Positions 17,994 through 26,591 of a DNA stretch of 64,000 nucleotides are shown in pieces (the first letter of the stretch is position 1; each line of letters opens with the position of its first letter). This stretch comes from CAZEVY01 sp964515555 (GTDB lineage Bacteria; Acidobacteriota; Terriglobia; Bryobacterales; Bryobacteraceae). The position numbers and the translations under genes are program-made. Location of the stretch: assembly GCA_964515555.1 (NCBI GenBank), contig CAZEVY010000019.1:1-64000 (forward strand). The letters are read 5' to 3'. Under the pieces are notes generated by a model. That model did no database searches. It was not told where the DNA came from and saw only the letters and a list, made by a program, of their open reading frames with translations.

Positions 17994-19808
17994 CTACCAA
18001 GCGACTGCGTAAGCGCGCGTACGCGGATCGGCGCCGACCGTGATGGCACCGTTCTTCGAATCCACCAGCACGCCCGCCGACATGTTCATCGACCAGCCGC
18101 CCTGCGTGCGCACCTTGTGGCCGCGCGCCGCCAGCGCCTCGCGCACACCGGCGTCGATGCGGTCCTCCACCGTGATCTCGCCCGGATACATGCGGTGCGG
18201 GAAGGGCGACGACGGGAAGCTGCGCGTCGACCAGCGCGGCGCCTCGATGGCCCGCTGGATGTCCATGCCGAAATCGACCACGTTGATGAGGGTCTGCATG
18301 GTGCGCATGCACTGGTCGTCGCCGCCGGGACTGCCGGTGGCGAGGAACGGCTCGCCGCCGCGGGTGACGATGGTGCCTTGCAGGGTGACGCGGGGCCGCT
18401 TGCCGGGTGCTAGGGCGTTGGCGGCGCCCTCGACCAGCGAATAGTAGTCGCCGCGGCAGTTGAAGCTGAAGCCAAGATGGCCCATGACGACTTTCGTGCC
18501 GAAGCCCGAGTGCAGACTCGGCGTCATCGACACCATGTTACGGTTCCTGTCGACCACCACAAGGTAGCTGGTGTCGCCCTCGTGATCGCCGGGGCCGGTG
18601 AGGGTCACGTCGATGGGCCGGTCGAGCGGCTCGAATCCGGGTGCGTATTTCTCCGGCGCGCCCGGCCGCAAGTCTTCCGAGGCGCGCGCGGCGTCGATGA
18701 GCGCGCGGCGCTCGCGGGCGTACTCCTTCGAGAGCAGGCCCTCATAGGGTATGCGGACGAAGGCGGCATCGCCGAGATACTTGTCGCGGTCGGCCATGGC
18801 GAGCTTGACGGCCTCGACCGAAGTGTGAATGTAGTCGGCGCTATTAAGGCGCAGAGCGCGAAGGTCGTAGCCCTCCAGCAGGTTCAGCGCGATCAGCTCG
18901 GCCGGCCCCTGCGACGCCGACGGATTCTTCCAGACACGATAGCCGCGGTAATCGGTGGAGACCGCCTCTTCGACTGAGGCTTCGTATCGGGCGAAGTCGC
19001 CGTAGCGGAACAGTCCGCCGTTGGCCTCCGAGAAGGCCGCCATCTCGCGCGCGATTGCCCCCTTGTAGAATTCGTCGCGGGCGGCGCGCAGTCCGGCGGC
19101 GCGGCCGTCCTTGGATGCGGCCCGCTCGGCGTCGACGAGACGGCGCAGCGTGCGCGCCAGGTCGGGATTCCGGTAGATTTCGCCGGCTTCGAGCGGACGC
19201 CCGAGCGGCAGGAGCACGCGCAACGTCGTCGGATAGCGGCGGTAGCGCTCGGCGGAGTTTCCGCCTCCCGGCATGGGGCCGTCGAGCGGGAAGCCGCTAT
19301 CGGCGAGGTCGATCGCCTTTTCGAGGGCGCGGCCGAAGGTCATCGTGCCCCAGCGGTCGAGCATCCGGTACCAGGCGTCGACGACGCCCGGGGTGGTGGC
19401 GGCCAGGAGTCCTTCGTCGACCGGGAGCTTGCCTTCGTGATTCCGGCGGTACCAGTCGATTGTGGCGAGCTGCGGCGCGGTTCCGGCGGCGTTCACCGAC
19501 CAGACTTTTTTCGCGCCGGCTTCGTACACCAGCACCATGGCGTCGCCGCCGATTCCGTTCGATGCGGGCTGCACCACTCCGAGCACCGCCTGTCCGCCGA
19601 CAGCGGCGTCGAAGGCGTTGCCCCCGGCCTCGAGAATCTGCTGCGCGGCCTGTGCCGCCAGCGGGTGCATCGACGCGGCGCCGAAGTGACGGCCCCGGAT
19701 GAGCGGCCGCCGAGACGGCTCGCGCGACCCTCGCCGCGGCGTCTCCGCGGGCGGTTGCGTTTGCGCCAGCGCCAGGGTCGCGGCGAAGGCGGCGACGGCA
19801 AGCCTCAT
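17994..19808 (-). CDS. Secreted gamma-glutamyltransferase-family protein
   Basis: Ntn-hydrolase of the gamma-glutamyltranspeptidase family, 604 residues, normal length. A short Sec signal (MRLAVAAFAATLALAQ) predicts export. The self-processing site is the Thr of GDTSYLVVVDRNRNMVSMT near residue 435; SGFGTKVV and the ATGSPGGDDQCMRTM stretch near the C-terminus follow. It would cleave gamma-glutamyl amides such as glutathione, or act on an unknown amide. It precedes the pyrimidine genes on the same strand, but a role in that pathway is not evident. A weak TAGAAT box (19833 to 19828) and a G-rich ribosome site lie upstream. Confidence 0.88.
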   Translation of the reverse strand: MRLAVAAFAATLALAQTQPPAETPRRGSREPSRRPLIRGRHFGAASMHPLAAQAAQQILEAGGNAFDAAVGGQAVLGVVQPASNGIGGDAMVLVYEAGAKKVWSVNAAGTAPQLATIDWYRRNHEGKLPVDEGLLAATTPGVVDAWYRMLDRWGTMTFGRALEKAIDLADSGFPLDGPMPGGGNSAERYRRYPTTLRVLLPLGRPLEAGEIYRNPDLARTLRRLVDAERAASKDGRAAGLRAARDEFYKGAIAREMAAFSEANGGLFRYGDFARYEASVEEAVSTDYRGYRVWKNPSASQGPAELIALNLLEGYDLRALRLNSADYIHTSVEAVKLAMADRDKYLGDAAFVRIPYEGLLSKEYARERRALIDAARASEDLRPGAPEKYAPGFEPLDRPIDVTLTGPGDHEGDTSYLVVVDRNRNMVSMTPSLHSGFGTKVVMGHLGFSFNCRGDYYSLVEGAANALAPGKRPRVTLQGTIVTRGGEPFLATGSPGGDDQCMRTMQTLINVVDFGMDIQRAIEAPRWSTRSFPSSPFPHRMYPGEITVEDRIDAGVREALAARGHKVRTQGGWSMNMSAGVLVDSKNGAITVGADPRTRAYAVAW

Positions 19809-19876
19809 GGTCCCCCCAGGAACCCCAATTCTACAGCAGAGCGGTGGTCTGCAACAGAATGTTCACCAGAAAACAA

Positions 19877-19905
19877 TTGCGATTTTGGGGAAACGGGCTT
19901 ATTAT
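19877..19905 (+). promoter_or_regulatory. Promoter of the PEP-CTERM gene
   Basis: TTGCGA at 19877-19882, a 17-base spacer and TATTAT at 19900-19905, near sigma-70-type consensus. It lies in an AT-richer patch, with a predicted leader of about 36 bases before the ATG at 19948 and GGAGG at 19937-19941 as ribosome site. Confidence 0.6.
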
Positions 19906-19947
19906 TGGGGACACCAAAGCGGTCGCAGAGGAGAACGGAGGTTTCCG

Positions 19948-20259
19948 ATGCGTTTGGGTCAGAGTGGGTTTTTAATGCTGGCACTGATCGCGTTGCCGGT
20001 CATTGCCTCGCCGATGTACCCCGGTGCCGGTATCGTGGAGGGCGGAGCTTTGCAGCCAGGAGCGAGCGACGCTCCAGAGTCGAATAATAACAGTATAATC
20101 AGCGGCTTAATTGATTTTTCTGAAAGCAGTGCGCTAAGGATGCCGTCGAGCTTCGGGACGATCGCCCCCACCCTGAAAGTACCCGAGGCGGGTACCCTCG
20201 CGTTGGTCGGAATCGGCCTGGTCGCTATCGGCCTCTTCAGCAGGCGCCGACGCCCGTGA
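19948..20259 (+). CDS. Short PEP-CTERM sorting-signal protein
   Basis: Exported protein of 103 residues with an N-terminal signal (MRLGQSGFLMLALIALPVIAS) and a textbook PEP-CTERM tail: VPEAGTLALVGIGLVAIGLF followed by the basic cluster SRRRRP. Exosortase would cut at the VPE site after membrane insertion. The 50-residue middle is Ser/Asn/Gly-rich with no domain, so this may be a small surface or extracellular-matrix protein. The ribosome site GGAGG lies 6 bases before the start. No exosortase gene is in the window. Confidence 0.8.
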   Translation: MRLGQSGFLMLALIALPVIASPMYPGAGIVEGGALQPGASDAPESNNNSIISGLIDFSESSALRMPSSFGTIAPTLKVPEAGTLALVGIGLVAIGLFSRRRRP

Positions 20260-20578
20260 ATACTTACTCTTCCGATCTACCGATGGTCGATAAGACCGCG
20301 GTGTACTGTCATCGAAAATACCTGTACCTTGCCAAGACCGCTCGCTCGCGCTCGCGGCTCGGAAACGGCAAGCCACTGCGCGAGCCCGGTCCGGATCGCA
20401 GCGCGACGCGATCCGGGAGGTTGGCGACACCACTCGATGCCGTTCTCCTCGGACGGCGCCGCGCAGAGGATTCAGGTGCGGGGCGCCGCTGCCGCCAGAC
20501 ACTGACGCCCATCCGCCCGTTTCCGGATATATAATTGTTCTTCGCGCCCGATCCCGGAGCGCACTCAAAAGGAGAACA
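20260..20578. repeat. Non-coding stretch with REP-like hairpins and a -10 box
   Basis: No convincing gene in 319 bases. At 20391-20416 a perfect 9-bp inverted repeat (CCGGATCGC / GCGATCCGG) has an 8-base loop. The stretch CGCGGCTCGGAAAC at about 20353-20366 also occurs inside ctaA (about 21909-21922), marking a dispersed repeat family. TATAAT at 20530-20535 is a likely -10 box for the downstream lipoprotein gene; no good -35 box is seen. Confidence 0.55.
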
Positions 20579-21346
20579 ATGAGAGTCATCGCAGCGATTA
20601 TCTTGATCCCGGCCCTGTTCCTCGCCGCCTGCGGCGGGTCCAGCAACGAGGCCAAGAAGGAAACGCCCGCGGCCGCCCCGGCCGCAGCACCCGCCGCCGA
20701 AGCGGCCGACGCCGGCTCCATCGCCGGCAAGGTCGCCTTCACCGGCGACAAGCCCGTCATCAAGAACATCAGCATGGACGCCACCCCGGCCTGCGCGCGG
20801 CAGCATTCGACGCCGCAGAAATCGGAGGAGGTGATCATCAACGCCAACGGAACGCTGAAGAACGTCTTCGTGTGGCTCAAGGGCGGAGTGCCGGAGAGGG
20901 AATTCGCGCCGCCGTCGACGCCGGTGGTGCTCGATCAGCACACCTGCATCTACCAGCCCCACGTCATCGGCGTGATGGTCGGGCAGGAGATCGAGATCCG
21001 CAACAGCGACGACACCAACCACAACGTCCACCCGCTGCCGACCATCAACCGCGAGTGGAACGAGTCGCAGGCGCCCAAGAGCGACCCCAAGCGCAAGTCG
21101 TTCCCGCGCGAGGAAGTCCTGATCGCCGTGAAGTGCAACGTGCACCCGTGGATGCGCTCGTACGTTGGCGTGGTTCGGCATCCGTACTTCGCCATCACGG
21201 GCGACGACGGATCGTTCACGATCAAGGGCGTTCCGCCGGGTGAATACACCGTCGAGGCCGTGCACGAGAAGTACGGCAAGCAGGAGATCAAGGTGAAGGT
21301 CGATCCCAAGGGGGCTGCGACCGCCGACTTCTCCTACAAGGGCTAG
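20579..21346 (+). CDS. Cupredoxin-like lipoprotein preceding heme A genes
   Basis: Lipoprotein of 255 residues: the signal MRVIAAIILIPALFLAACGG gives a lipobox LAAC with Cys18, followed by an Ala/Pro linker. The middle shows plastocyanin-type copper ligands: NHNVHPLP (His near residue 148) and KCNVHPWM (Cys, His and Met near residues 182-188). The C-terminal 60 residues (GSFTIKGVPPGEYTVEAVHEKYG) form a CarboxypepD_reg-like domain. Position upstream of ctaA and ctaB suggests a role in electron transfer to, or copper loading of, cytochrome oxidase; this is inference. AAGGAG lies 4 bases before the ATG. Confidence 0.75.
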   Translation: MRVIAAIILIPALFLAACGGSSNEAKKETPAAAPAAAPAAEAADAGSIAGKVAFTGDKPVIKNISMDATPACARQHSTPQKSEEVIINANGTLKNVFVWLKGGVPEREFAPPSTPVVLDQHTCIYQPHVIGVMVGQEIEIRNSDDTNHNVHPLPTINREWNESQAPKSDPKRKSFPREEVLIAVKCNVHPWMRSYVGVVRHPYFAITGDDGSFTIKGVPPGEYTVEAVHEKYGKQEIKVKVDPKGAATADFSYKG

Positions 21347-21430
21347 TCACGAACGCGCGGGGCGCGCTCCACGATGTCAGTCATCGCTCGCGCTCCGCTG
21401 CGTTGTGCGCGGTTCTGACTGGAGAGACTG
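21347..21430. repeat. Intergenic REP-like sequence before ctaA
   Basis: Contains GCGCTCCGCTGCGTTGTGCGCGG near 21389-21412, resembling the right arm of the elements in nuoG and hydA (GCTCCGTTGTGC). The left part GAACGCGCGGGGCGCG pairs with it only partly. No gene seen. Confidence 0.45.
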
Positions 21431-22354
21431 GTGCAACCTTCGCCCTGGCTCCACCGCTACGCGATCGTCGTAGCGGCGGCGACGCTGTTCCTATTGATCG
21501 CAGGCGGCCTCGTGACCAGCAACGAGGCCGGCCTCTCGGTCCCCGACTGGCCGCTGTCGTACGGCAAAGTGATGCCGGAGATGACGGGCGGCATCTTCTA
21601 CGAGCACGGCCACCGCATGGTGGCGTCGACGGTCGGATTCCTGACGATTATCCTGGCGATCTGGATCTGGCGCGCCGACGATCGGCCGTGGATGAAGCGG
21701 CTGGGCTTCGCGGCGCTGGCGGCGGTCGTCGTGCAGGGCGTGCTGGGCGGGATGACGGTGCTGTTCCTGCTGCCGAAGCCGGTCAGCATCTCGCACGCCT
21801 GCCTGGCGCAGTTGTTCTTCTCGACGACGGTGGCGATCGCGTTGTTCACCTCGCGTGAGTGGCGCGGAGGACCGCTCCCTGACGGTCGCGGGTCGCAAAG
21901 CGACGGTCGCGGCTCGGAAACCGGTCCTGAGCCGGGCGCGGAAGGACTCCTCTGGATGGCGATCGCGGTTCCCGCGGTGCTGTTCGTGCAGATCGCGCTC
22001 GGCGCCGCGTACCGGCACAAGGCGATCGACCTGGTCCCGCATATCCTCGGCGGCGTGGCAGCCGCGGGAGCCGTGCTGTCGGCGGCGTATCACGCGATCA
22101 CGCGGCACGCCTCTCATGCGCCGCTGCGGCGCGCGACGCTGACGATGGTCGCGGTGACGATGGCGCAGGTGTTCCTGGGCATCGGCGCCTACATGACGCG
22201 CGTGGCGACGGCGGGCGCGCCCCAGCCGATGCCGTCCATGGTAATGTTGACTGTTGCCCACGTGGCGATGGGCGGTCTGACGCTGGCCTCCGGCGTTGTT
22301 TTCGGACTCCAGGCCGCGCGCCACGTGCGGCCGGCGCGATACGCAGTCACATGA
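21431..22354 (+). CDS. ctaA: Heme A synthase (COX15/CtaA)
   Basis: Membrane enzyme that converts heme O to heme A for aa3-type oxidases; 307 residues with about eight hydrophobic helices. Conserved GGLVTSNEAGLSVPDWPLSYG near residue 25, YEHGHRMVAS near residue 57 and the later HILGGVAAAG and TVAHVAMGGL carry the heme-ligand histidines. Start GTG at 21431. Oddity: about 24 hydrophilic residues between helices four and five (GGPLPDGRGSQSDGRGSETG and on) contain a tandem DGRGS motif encoded by a repeat element. It overlaps ctaB by 4 bases. Confidence 0.9.
   Translation: MQPSPWLHRYAIVVAAATLFLLIAGGLVTSNEAGLSVPDWPLSYGKVMPEMTGGIFYEHGHRMVASTVGFLTIILAIWIWRADDRPWMKRLGFAALAAVVVQGVLGGMTVLFLLPKPVSISHACLAQLFFSTTVAIALFTSREWRGGPLPDGRGSQSDGRGSETGPEPGAEGLLWMAIAVPAVLFVQIALGAAYRHKAIDLVPHILGGVAAAGAVLSAAYHAITRHASHAPLRRATLTMVAVTMAQVFLGIGAYMTRVATAGAPQPMPSMVMLTVAHVAMGGLTLASGVVFGLQAARHVRPARYAVT
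21868..21928. repeat. Dispersed repeat inserted in frame within ctaA
   Basis: Two copies of GACGGTCGCGG about 21 bases apart (from 21881 and 21902), flanked by a short inverted repeat AGGACCG (21868-21874) / CGGTCCT (21922-21928). It shares CGCGGCTCGGAAAC with the intergenic region near 20353. It encodes the DGRGS repeat in a loop of the enzyme. Confidence 0.6.
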
Positions 22355-23205
22355 ACGCCTACCTCGAGCTCACCAAGCCAAGCATCACCTGGCTCATCCT
22401 GATGAGCACCGGCGTCGGGTACGTGTTCGGCGCGGGCGGCTCCTGGAACTGGCTCCTGATTCTGCACACGCTGATCGGCACGGGACTGATCGCCTCGGGC
22501 ACGGCGGCGCTGAACCAGTGGGCCGAGTGGCGTTCGGACGCGCTGATGCGGCGGACGCTGGCGAGGCCGATCCCGTCGGGCCGCGTGACGCCCTCGCGCG
22601 CGCTGGCGTTCGGCGCGGCCATCGCCGCTCTCGGGTTCGCGGAGCTGGCGCTGGCGGTGAATCCGCTCACCGGACTGCTGGGGCTGTTCACGCTGGCGAG
22701 CTACCTGTTCATATACACGCCGCTCAAGAGCCGGTCGCCGCACGCGACCACCATCGGCGCGGTGCCGGGGGCGATGCCGCCGCTGATCGGCTACGCGGCC
22801 GCGAGCGGCACACTGACTGCCGAGGCCTTCGTGCTGTTCGCGATTCTGTTCCTGTGGCAGTTCCCGCACTTCCAGTCGATCGCCTGGATGTACCGCGACG
22901 ACTACGCGCGAGCGGGCATCCGCATGCTGCCGGTGGTGGAGCCGGACGGGGCGTCGACGGCCCGGCAGATTCTGGCCGCGTCGGTGGTGTTGATTCCGGT
23001 AAGCCTCCTGCCGTCGATTCTGAACATGAGCGGCTGGATCTACGCGATCGGCGCGCTGACGCTGGGAGTGGCGTTCCTCTACGCGGGTTGGCGCGTGGCG
23101 AGCGAGAAGACGCTCGTGCGGGCGCGCGGCGTGCTGATGACGTCGATTGTCTACCTGCCGGTGCTGTACGGGCTGATGGTGCTGGACGGGCCCATCCTGC
23201 GCTAA
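22351..23205 (+). CDS. ctaB: Protoheme IX farnesyltransferase
   Basis: Membrane prenyltransferase making heme O from heme B; 284 residues, about nine helices. AALNQWAEWRSDALMRRTLARP near residue 53 is the UbiA-type Asp-rich motif (family NxxxDxxxD region with local variation), and PHFQSIAWMYRDDYARAGIRM near residue 176 is the second conserved loop. It overlaps ctaA (ATGA) and is followed 4 bases later by the kinase gene, so the lipoprotein, ctaA, ctaB and perhaps the kinase may share a transcript. No oxidase subunit genes are in the window. Confidence 0.94.
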   Translation: MNAYLELTKPSITWLILMSTGVGYVFGAGGSWNWLLILHTLIGTGLIASGTAALNQWAEWRSDALMRRTLARPIPSGRVTPSRALAFGAAIAALGFAELALAVNPLTGLLGLFTLASYLFIYTPLKSRSPHATTIGAVPGAMPPLIGYAAASGTLTAEAFVLFAILFLWQFPHFQSIAWMYRDDYARAGIRMLPVVEPDGASTARQILAASVVLIPVSLLPSILNMSGWIYAIGALTLGVAFLYAGWRVASEKTLVRARGVLMTSIVYLPVLYGLMVLDGPILR

Positions 23206-23209
23206 ACCC

Positions 23210-25855
23210 GTGCCACTCGAGCCGGGATTCCGATTCGGCCCCTACGAGATCACCGGAGCGCTCGGCGCCGGGGGCATGGGCGAGGTCTACCGCGCCCGCG
23301 ACACACGGCTCGACCGCACCGTCGCCATCAAAGTCCTCTCCGAGCAGCGCTCCGACTTGCGGCAGCGCTTCGAGCGCGAAGCGCGCGCCGTCTCCAGCCT
23401 GAATCATCCGAACATCTGCGCCCTTTACGACGTCGGGCGCGAGCACGACCTCGACTACCTCGTCATGGAGTACCTGGAGGGCGAGACTGTGCAGGCGCGC
23501 CTCCAGAAAGGCCCGATGCCGTTGGCTGACGCCCTGCGCCACGCCGTCCGGATCGCCGACGCGCTGGATCACGCGCATCGCGCCGGGTTCACGCATCGCG
23601 ACCTGAAGCCCGCCAACGTGATGCTGACGCGCGCGGGGGCGAAGCTCCTCGACTTCGGGCTCGCCAAGCCGCGCGCGGCGTCGGGCGACAACGTGCTCGC
23701 GACGCAGACGGTGCTCACCGCCGAGGGGACCATCGCCGGGACGCTGCAATACATGGCGCCCGAGCAACTGCACGGCAAGGAGACCGACGCGCGCAGCGAC
23801 ATCTTCTCGTTCGGTGCGTTGCTCTACGAGATGATCTCAGGACGCGCGGCCTTCGCCGCGTCGACGCCCGCCAGCGTGATCGCGGCGATTCTCGACTCCG
23901 AGCCGCCGCCGTTTTCGGCGATGCAGGTGGTCGCGCCGGCGGCGCTCGACCGGCTGATCCGCCGGTGTCTGAAGAAGGACCCGGAGCAGCGGTGGCAGTC
24001 GGCGCGCGACCTGGCGATCGAGCTGGAGTGGATCGGCGAGGCGCGCGAGGAGCAGGCCGCCGCAACGGCGAGGCCGCCGTCGCGAATGCCGTGGATCGCG
24101 GCGGCGGTGCTGCTGATCGCGGCGGTCGCCGGCTGGGTGTTCGGGCTGCGGCGCGGATCGGCGGGTGCGGCCACGGCCTACGAGTTCGCGGTGCTGCCGC
24201 CGGCGGGCGCGAGCTTCGTGTTCGGAACCAACTCCGGCGGCAGCGCGATATCGCCGGACGGGCGCACGCTGGCGTTCGTCGGCAACAAGGGCGGCAAGGC
24301 GTCGCTGTGGCTGCGACGGCTCGATTCACTCGATGCGCGCGAGCTGCCGCAGACCGACGGGGCCTATTATCCGTTCTGGTCGCCCGACAGCCGCTTCGTC
24401 GGCTTCTTCACCGAAAACAAGATGAAGAAGCTGGACTTGAGCGGATCGGTGGGGACGCCGGAGGTTATCTGCGACGCAGGGGAAGGACGCGGCGCGGCCT
24501 GGAGTCCCACGGGCGTCATCATCTTCAGCTTCGGCGGGCCCGGCGGCGTGCTGCATCGCGTGGCGGCATCCGGGGGGAGACCCGAGTCGTTCGGCAAAGT
24601 GAATCGGGAGCGTGGCGAGCTGGGGCATCGCTGGCCGCACTTCCTACCCGACGGGAAACGCTTCGTCGTGAATCTGCGAACGACGTCGCCGCAGACGACC
24701 GGCATCTTTCTAGGTTCGCTCGAGGCGCCCGGCGAGATGACGATGATCTCGCCGGGCCTGAAGGCGATGTACGCACCGCCGGCCGGCGGGCGCCCGGGCT
24801 ACCTGGTGTACGCGCGCGGCCGGCAACTCGTCGCGCAGGTTTTCGAGCCCGATCGCAAGCGCGTCGAGGGGCCGGCGCTCGCGGTGGCCGACGTCGGATT
24901 TCTCTCCAGCATGGGGACTGCGAATTATTCGCTCTCGGCCAACGGCGTGCTCGCCTACGGCTCCACAGGCTTTCCGGCGACTCAGCTGACCTGGTTCAGC
25001 CGCGAGGGCAAACCGGTCGGCACGGTGGGCCCGGCGGCGTCCTGGCTCTCGGTGAATCTGTCGCCGGATCAACGTTCGGCGGCGATGTGGCAGGAGGACG
25101 CCGCGGCGATCAACCAGGACATATGGCTGGCGGAGACCGGCCGCGACGCCATCACGCGGCTGACCTCGCATCCGCTCGTCGAGGCGATGCCGACGTGGTC
25201 GCCCGATGGAGCGAGCATTGTGGTCGGCGCGGTCCGCGCGGGTCCTCCGAATCTCATGTTGATTCCGCTGCGGGGCCCGGGCGACGGCGAGTTTCTCCTG
25301 AAGCCGCGGGAGACGCGGATTCCGAGTGACTGGTCGCCCGACGGGCGGCACATTCTCTACTCGTCGCTCTCGCCCACGTCGTCGTTCGACGTGCTCTCGC
25401 TGGCGCTGCCCGAACGCGTGGAGAAGCCGTTCGTGCAGACGGAATTCATGGAAGCGGAGGCGAAATTTTCGCCGGACGGAAAGTGGGTGGCGTATGCGTC
25501 CAACGATTCGGGACGCCCCGAGGTCTATGTGCAGCGCTTTCCGGCCGGCGGCGACAAGGCGAGGATCTCGGCGGGCGGCGGCACGCAGCCGCGCTGGCGG
25601 CGGGACGGCCGCGAGATGTACTTCATCTCTCCGGACGGGACGCTGATGGCGGTCGACGTGAAGTTGGGGGAGCGGCTGGAGGCGGGCGCGCCGCGCGCGC
25701 TGTTCCGCACGAACACGCCCTTCCAGTCGGCTCTGGCGGTGGGGATGAACTACGACGTGGCCCGCGACGGGCAGCGGTTCCTGGTCAATACGCTGGCGAA
25801 TGAGCTGGCGCCGATGACCGTGGTGGTCGACTGGACGCGGCGGTTGGGGAAGTAG
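23210..25855 (+). CDS. Membrane serine/threonine kinase with TolB/PD40 propeller (kinase 1)
   Basis: Receptor-like kinase of 881 residues. The N-terminal kinase domain (about 10-275) has GALGAGGMGEVY, ATP-site Lys41, HRDLKPAN with catalytic Asp131, DFG at 148-150 and MAPEQ. One transmembrane helix follows (WIAAAVLLIAAVAGWVFG, near residue 297). The C-terminal 550 residues form a WD40-like PD40/TolB propeller (repeated SPDGR, SPDSRF and SPDGKWVAY). The kinase is cytoplasmic and the propeller probably periplasmic. Start is GTG, 4 bases after ctaB. Ligand and targets are unknown; this architecture is expanded in Solibacter-like genomes. Confidence 0.92.
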   Translation: MPLEPGFRFGPYEITGALGAGGMGEVYRARDTRLDRTVAIKVLSEQRSDLRQRFEREARAVSSLNHPNICALYDVGREHDLDYLVMEYLEGETVQARLQKGPMPLADALRHAVRIADALDHAHRAGFTHRDLKPANVMLTRAGAKLLDFGLAKPRAASGDNVLATQTVLTAEGTIAGTLQYMAPEQLHGKETDARSDIFSFGALLYEMISGRAAFAASTPASVIAAILDSEPPPFSAMQVVAPAALDRLIRRCLKKDPEQRWQSARDLAIELEWIGEAREEQAAATARPPSRMPWIAAAVLLIAAVAGWVFGLRRGSAGAATAYEFAVLPPAGASFVFGTNSGGSAISPDGRTLAFVGNKGGKASLWLRRLDSLDARELPQTDGAYYPFWSPDSRFVGFFTENKMKKLDLSGSVGTPEVICDAGEGRGAAWSPTGVIIFSFGGPGGVLHRVAASGGRPESFGKVNRERGELGHRWPHFLPDGKRFVVNLRTTSPQTTGIFLGSLEAPGEMTMISPGLKAMYAPPAGGRPGYLVYARGRQLVAQVFEPDRKRVEGPALAVADVGFLSSMGTANYSLSANGVLAYGSTGFPATQLTWFSREGKPVGTVGPAASWLSVNLSPDQRSAAMWQEDAAAINQDIWLAETGRDAITRLTSHPLVEAMPTWSPDGASIVVGAVRAGPPNLMLIPLRGPGDGEFLLKPRETRIPSDWSPDGRHILYSSLSPTSSFDVLSLALPERVEKPFVQTEFMEAEAKFSPDGKWVAYASNDSGRPEVYVQRFPAGGDKARISAGGGTQPRWRRDGREMYFISPDGTLMAVDVKLGERLEAGAPRALFRTNTPFQSALAVGMNYDVARDGQRFLVNTLANELAPMTVVVDWTRRLGK

Positions 25856-25862
25856 CGGGCTC

Positions 25863-26057
25863 TTATCGCGCCTTGCGTGGCCTGGAGGACGCGGCTTCCG
25901 CTTCCCGACGTTTCAAATCGGCGAACAGCCGATCCAAGTCGTATCCATGCTCGGCGGCGTACCGGTCACGGACCGCGTACACCTCGGCCAACACCTGGTC
26001 CGACTCCTTACGACATGAGTTGTTCGGGCGTGCAGATTCGCGTTTTCGTGTAGCCAT
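25863..26057 (-). CDS. Small antitoxin-like protein
   Basis: 64-residue protein from ATG 26057. EVYAVRDRYAAEHGYDLDRLFADLKRREAEA is a pattern familiar from small antitoxin-like partners of PIN toxins, with a basic tail. It is in the same frame as the end of the broken PIN gene before it, with no stop between, so a fused product could be made. May be a leftover of a decayed toxin-antitoxin pair or still active. Confidence 0.6.
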   Translation of the reverse strand: MATRKRESARPNNSCRKESDQVLAEVYAVRDRYAAEHGYDLDRLFADLKRREAEAASSRPRKAR

Positions 26058-26482
26058 GGCGTTCGAGAATCCTTCCACGTGCGATCGGATCTTGACGTTC
26101 GCAATATGACGGAAGTTCCAGGTCAGAAGATAGTCGCATTGGCTGACCGCTGCCGCCGCGATGTGCACCGCATCCGGCCCAGACGCTCCGGTACTCCGCC
26201 TGGAACCACGAGCAGTTTCGCCACCTTCAGTATCTCGCTTTCGAGCGGGAATAATGACGCCTCCTGGAGCAGCGTCCGCCGCCGCCCGACGAGCTCCGGA
26301 TCTCCGCGCTCGCACTCTGTCTCGACCAACTGTGAAATCACCAGGCGGAACTGTTGACGCTCGGTGTCCCACCGGCGCCGGGTGACTAGCTGACGGCCTA
26401 ACGTAACCGGATCTCTGCTCGGTCGGGCGGCCAGATAGCTCAGTACGCTGGTCTCCAGGTAGACTCTCCGTTTCTCCGCCAC
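26058..26482 (-). pseudogene. PIN-domain toxin, frameshifted and 3'-truncated
   Basis: The first frame reads MAEKRRVYLETSVLSYLAARPSRDP (the usual catalytic Asp position is Glu in YLETS, as in many of this subgroup) up to VVPGGVPE near 26170. One base must be added or removed to continue as GPDAVHIAAAAVSQCDYLLTW and HIANVKIRSHVEG, with the distal acidic residues. About 20 expected C-terminal residues are missing and the frame runs straight into the antitoxin-like ATG at 26057. Indel plus truncation suggests decay rather than only sequencing error. Confidence 0.7.
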
Positions 26483-26591
26483 CGCACATCGAGTTTACCA
26501 GTCGCGGATATCGGGGCGATCAAGAGAAGCCGAGCATGGGTCGCGGCGATTGGGGAAGTAACTCCGCCTCAGCGACGGCGGCGGAACACAG

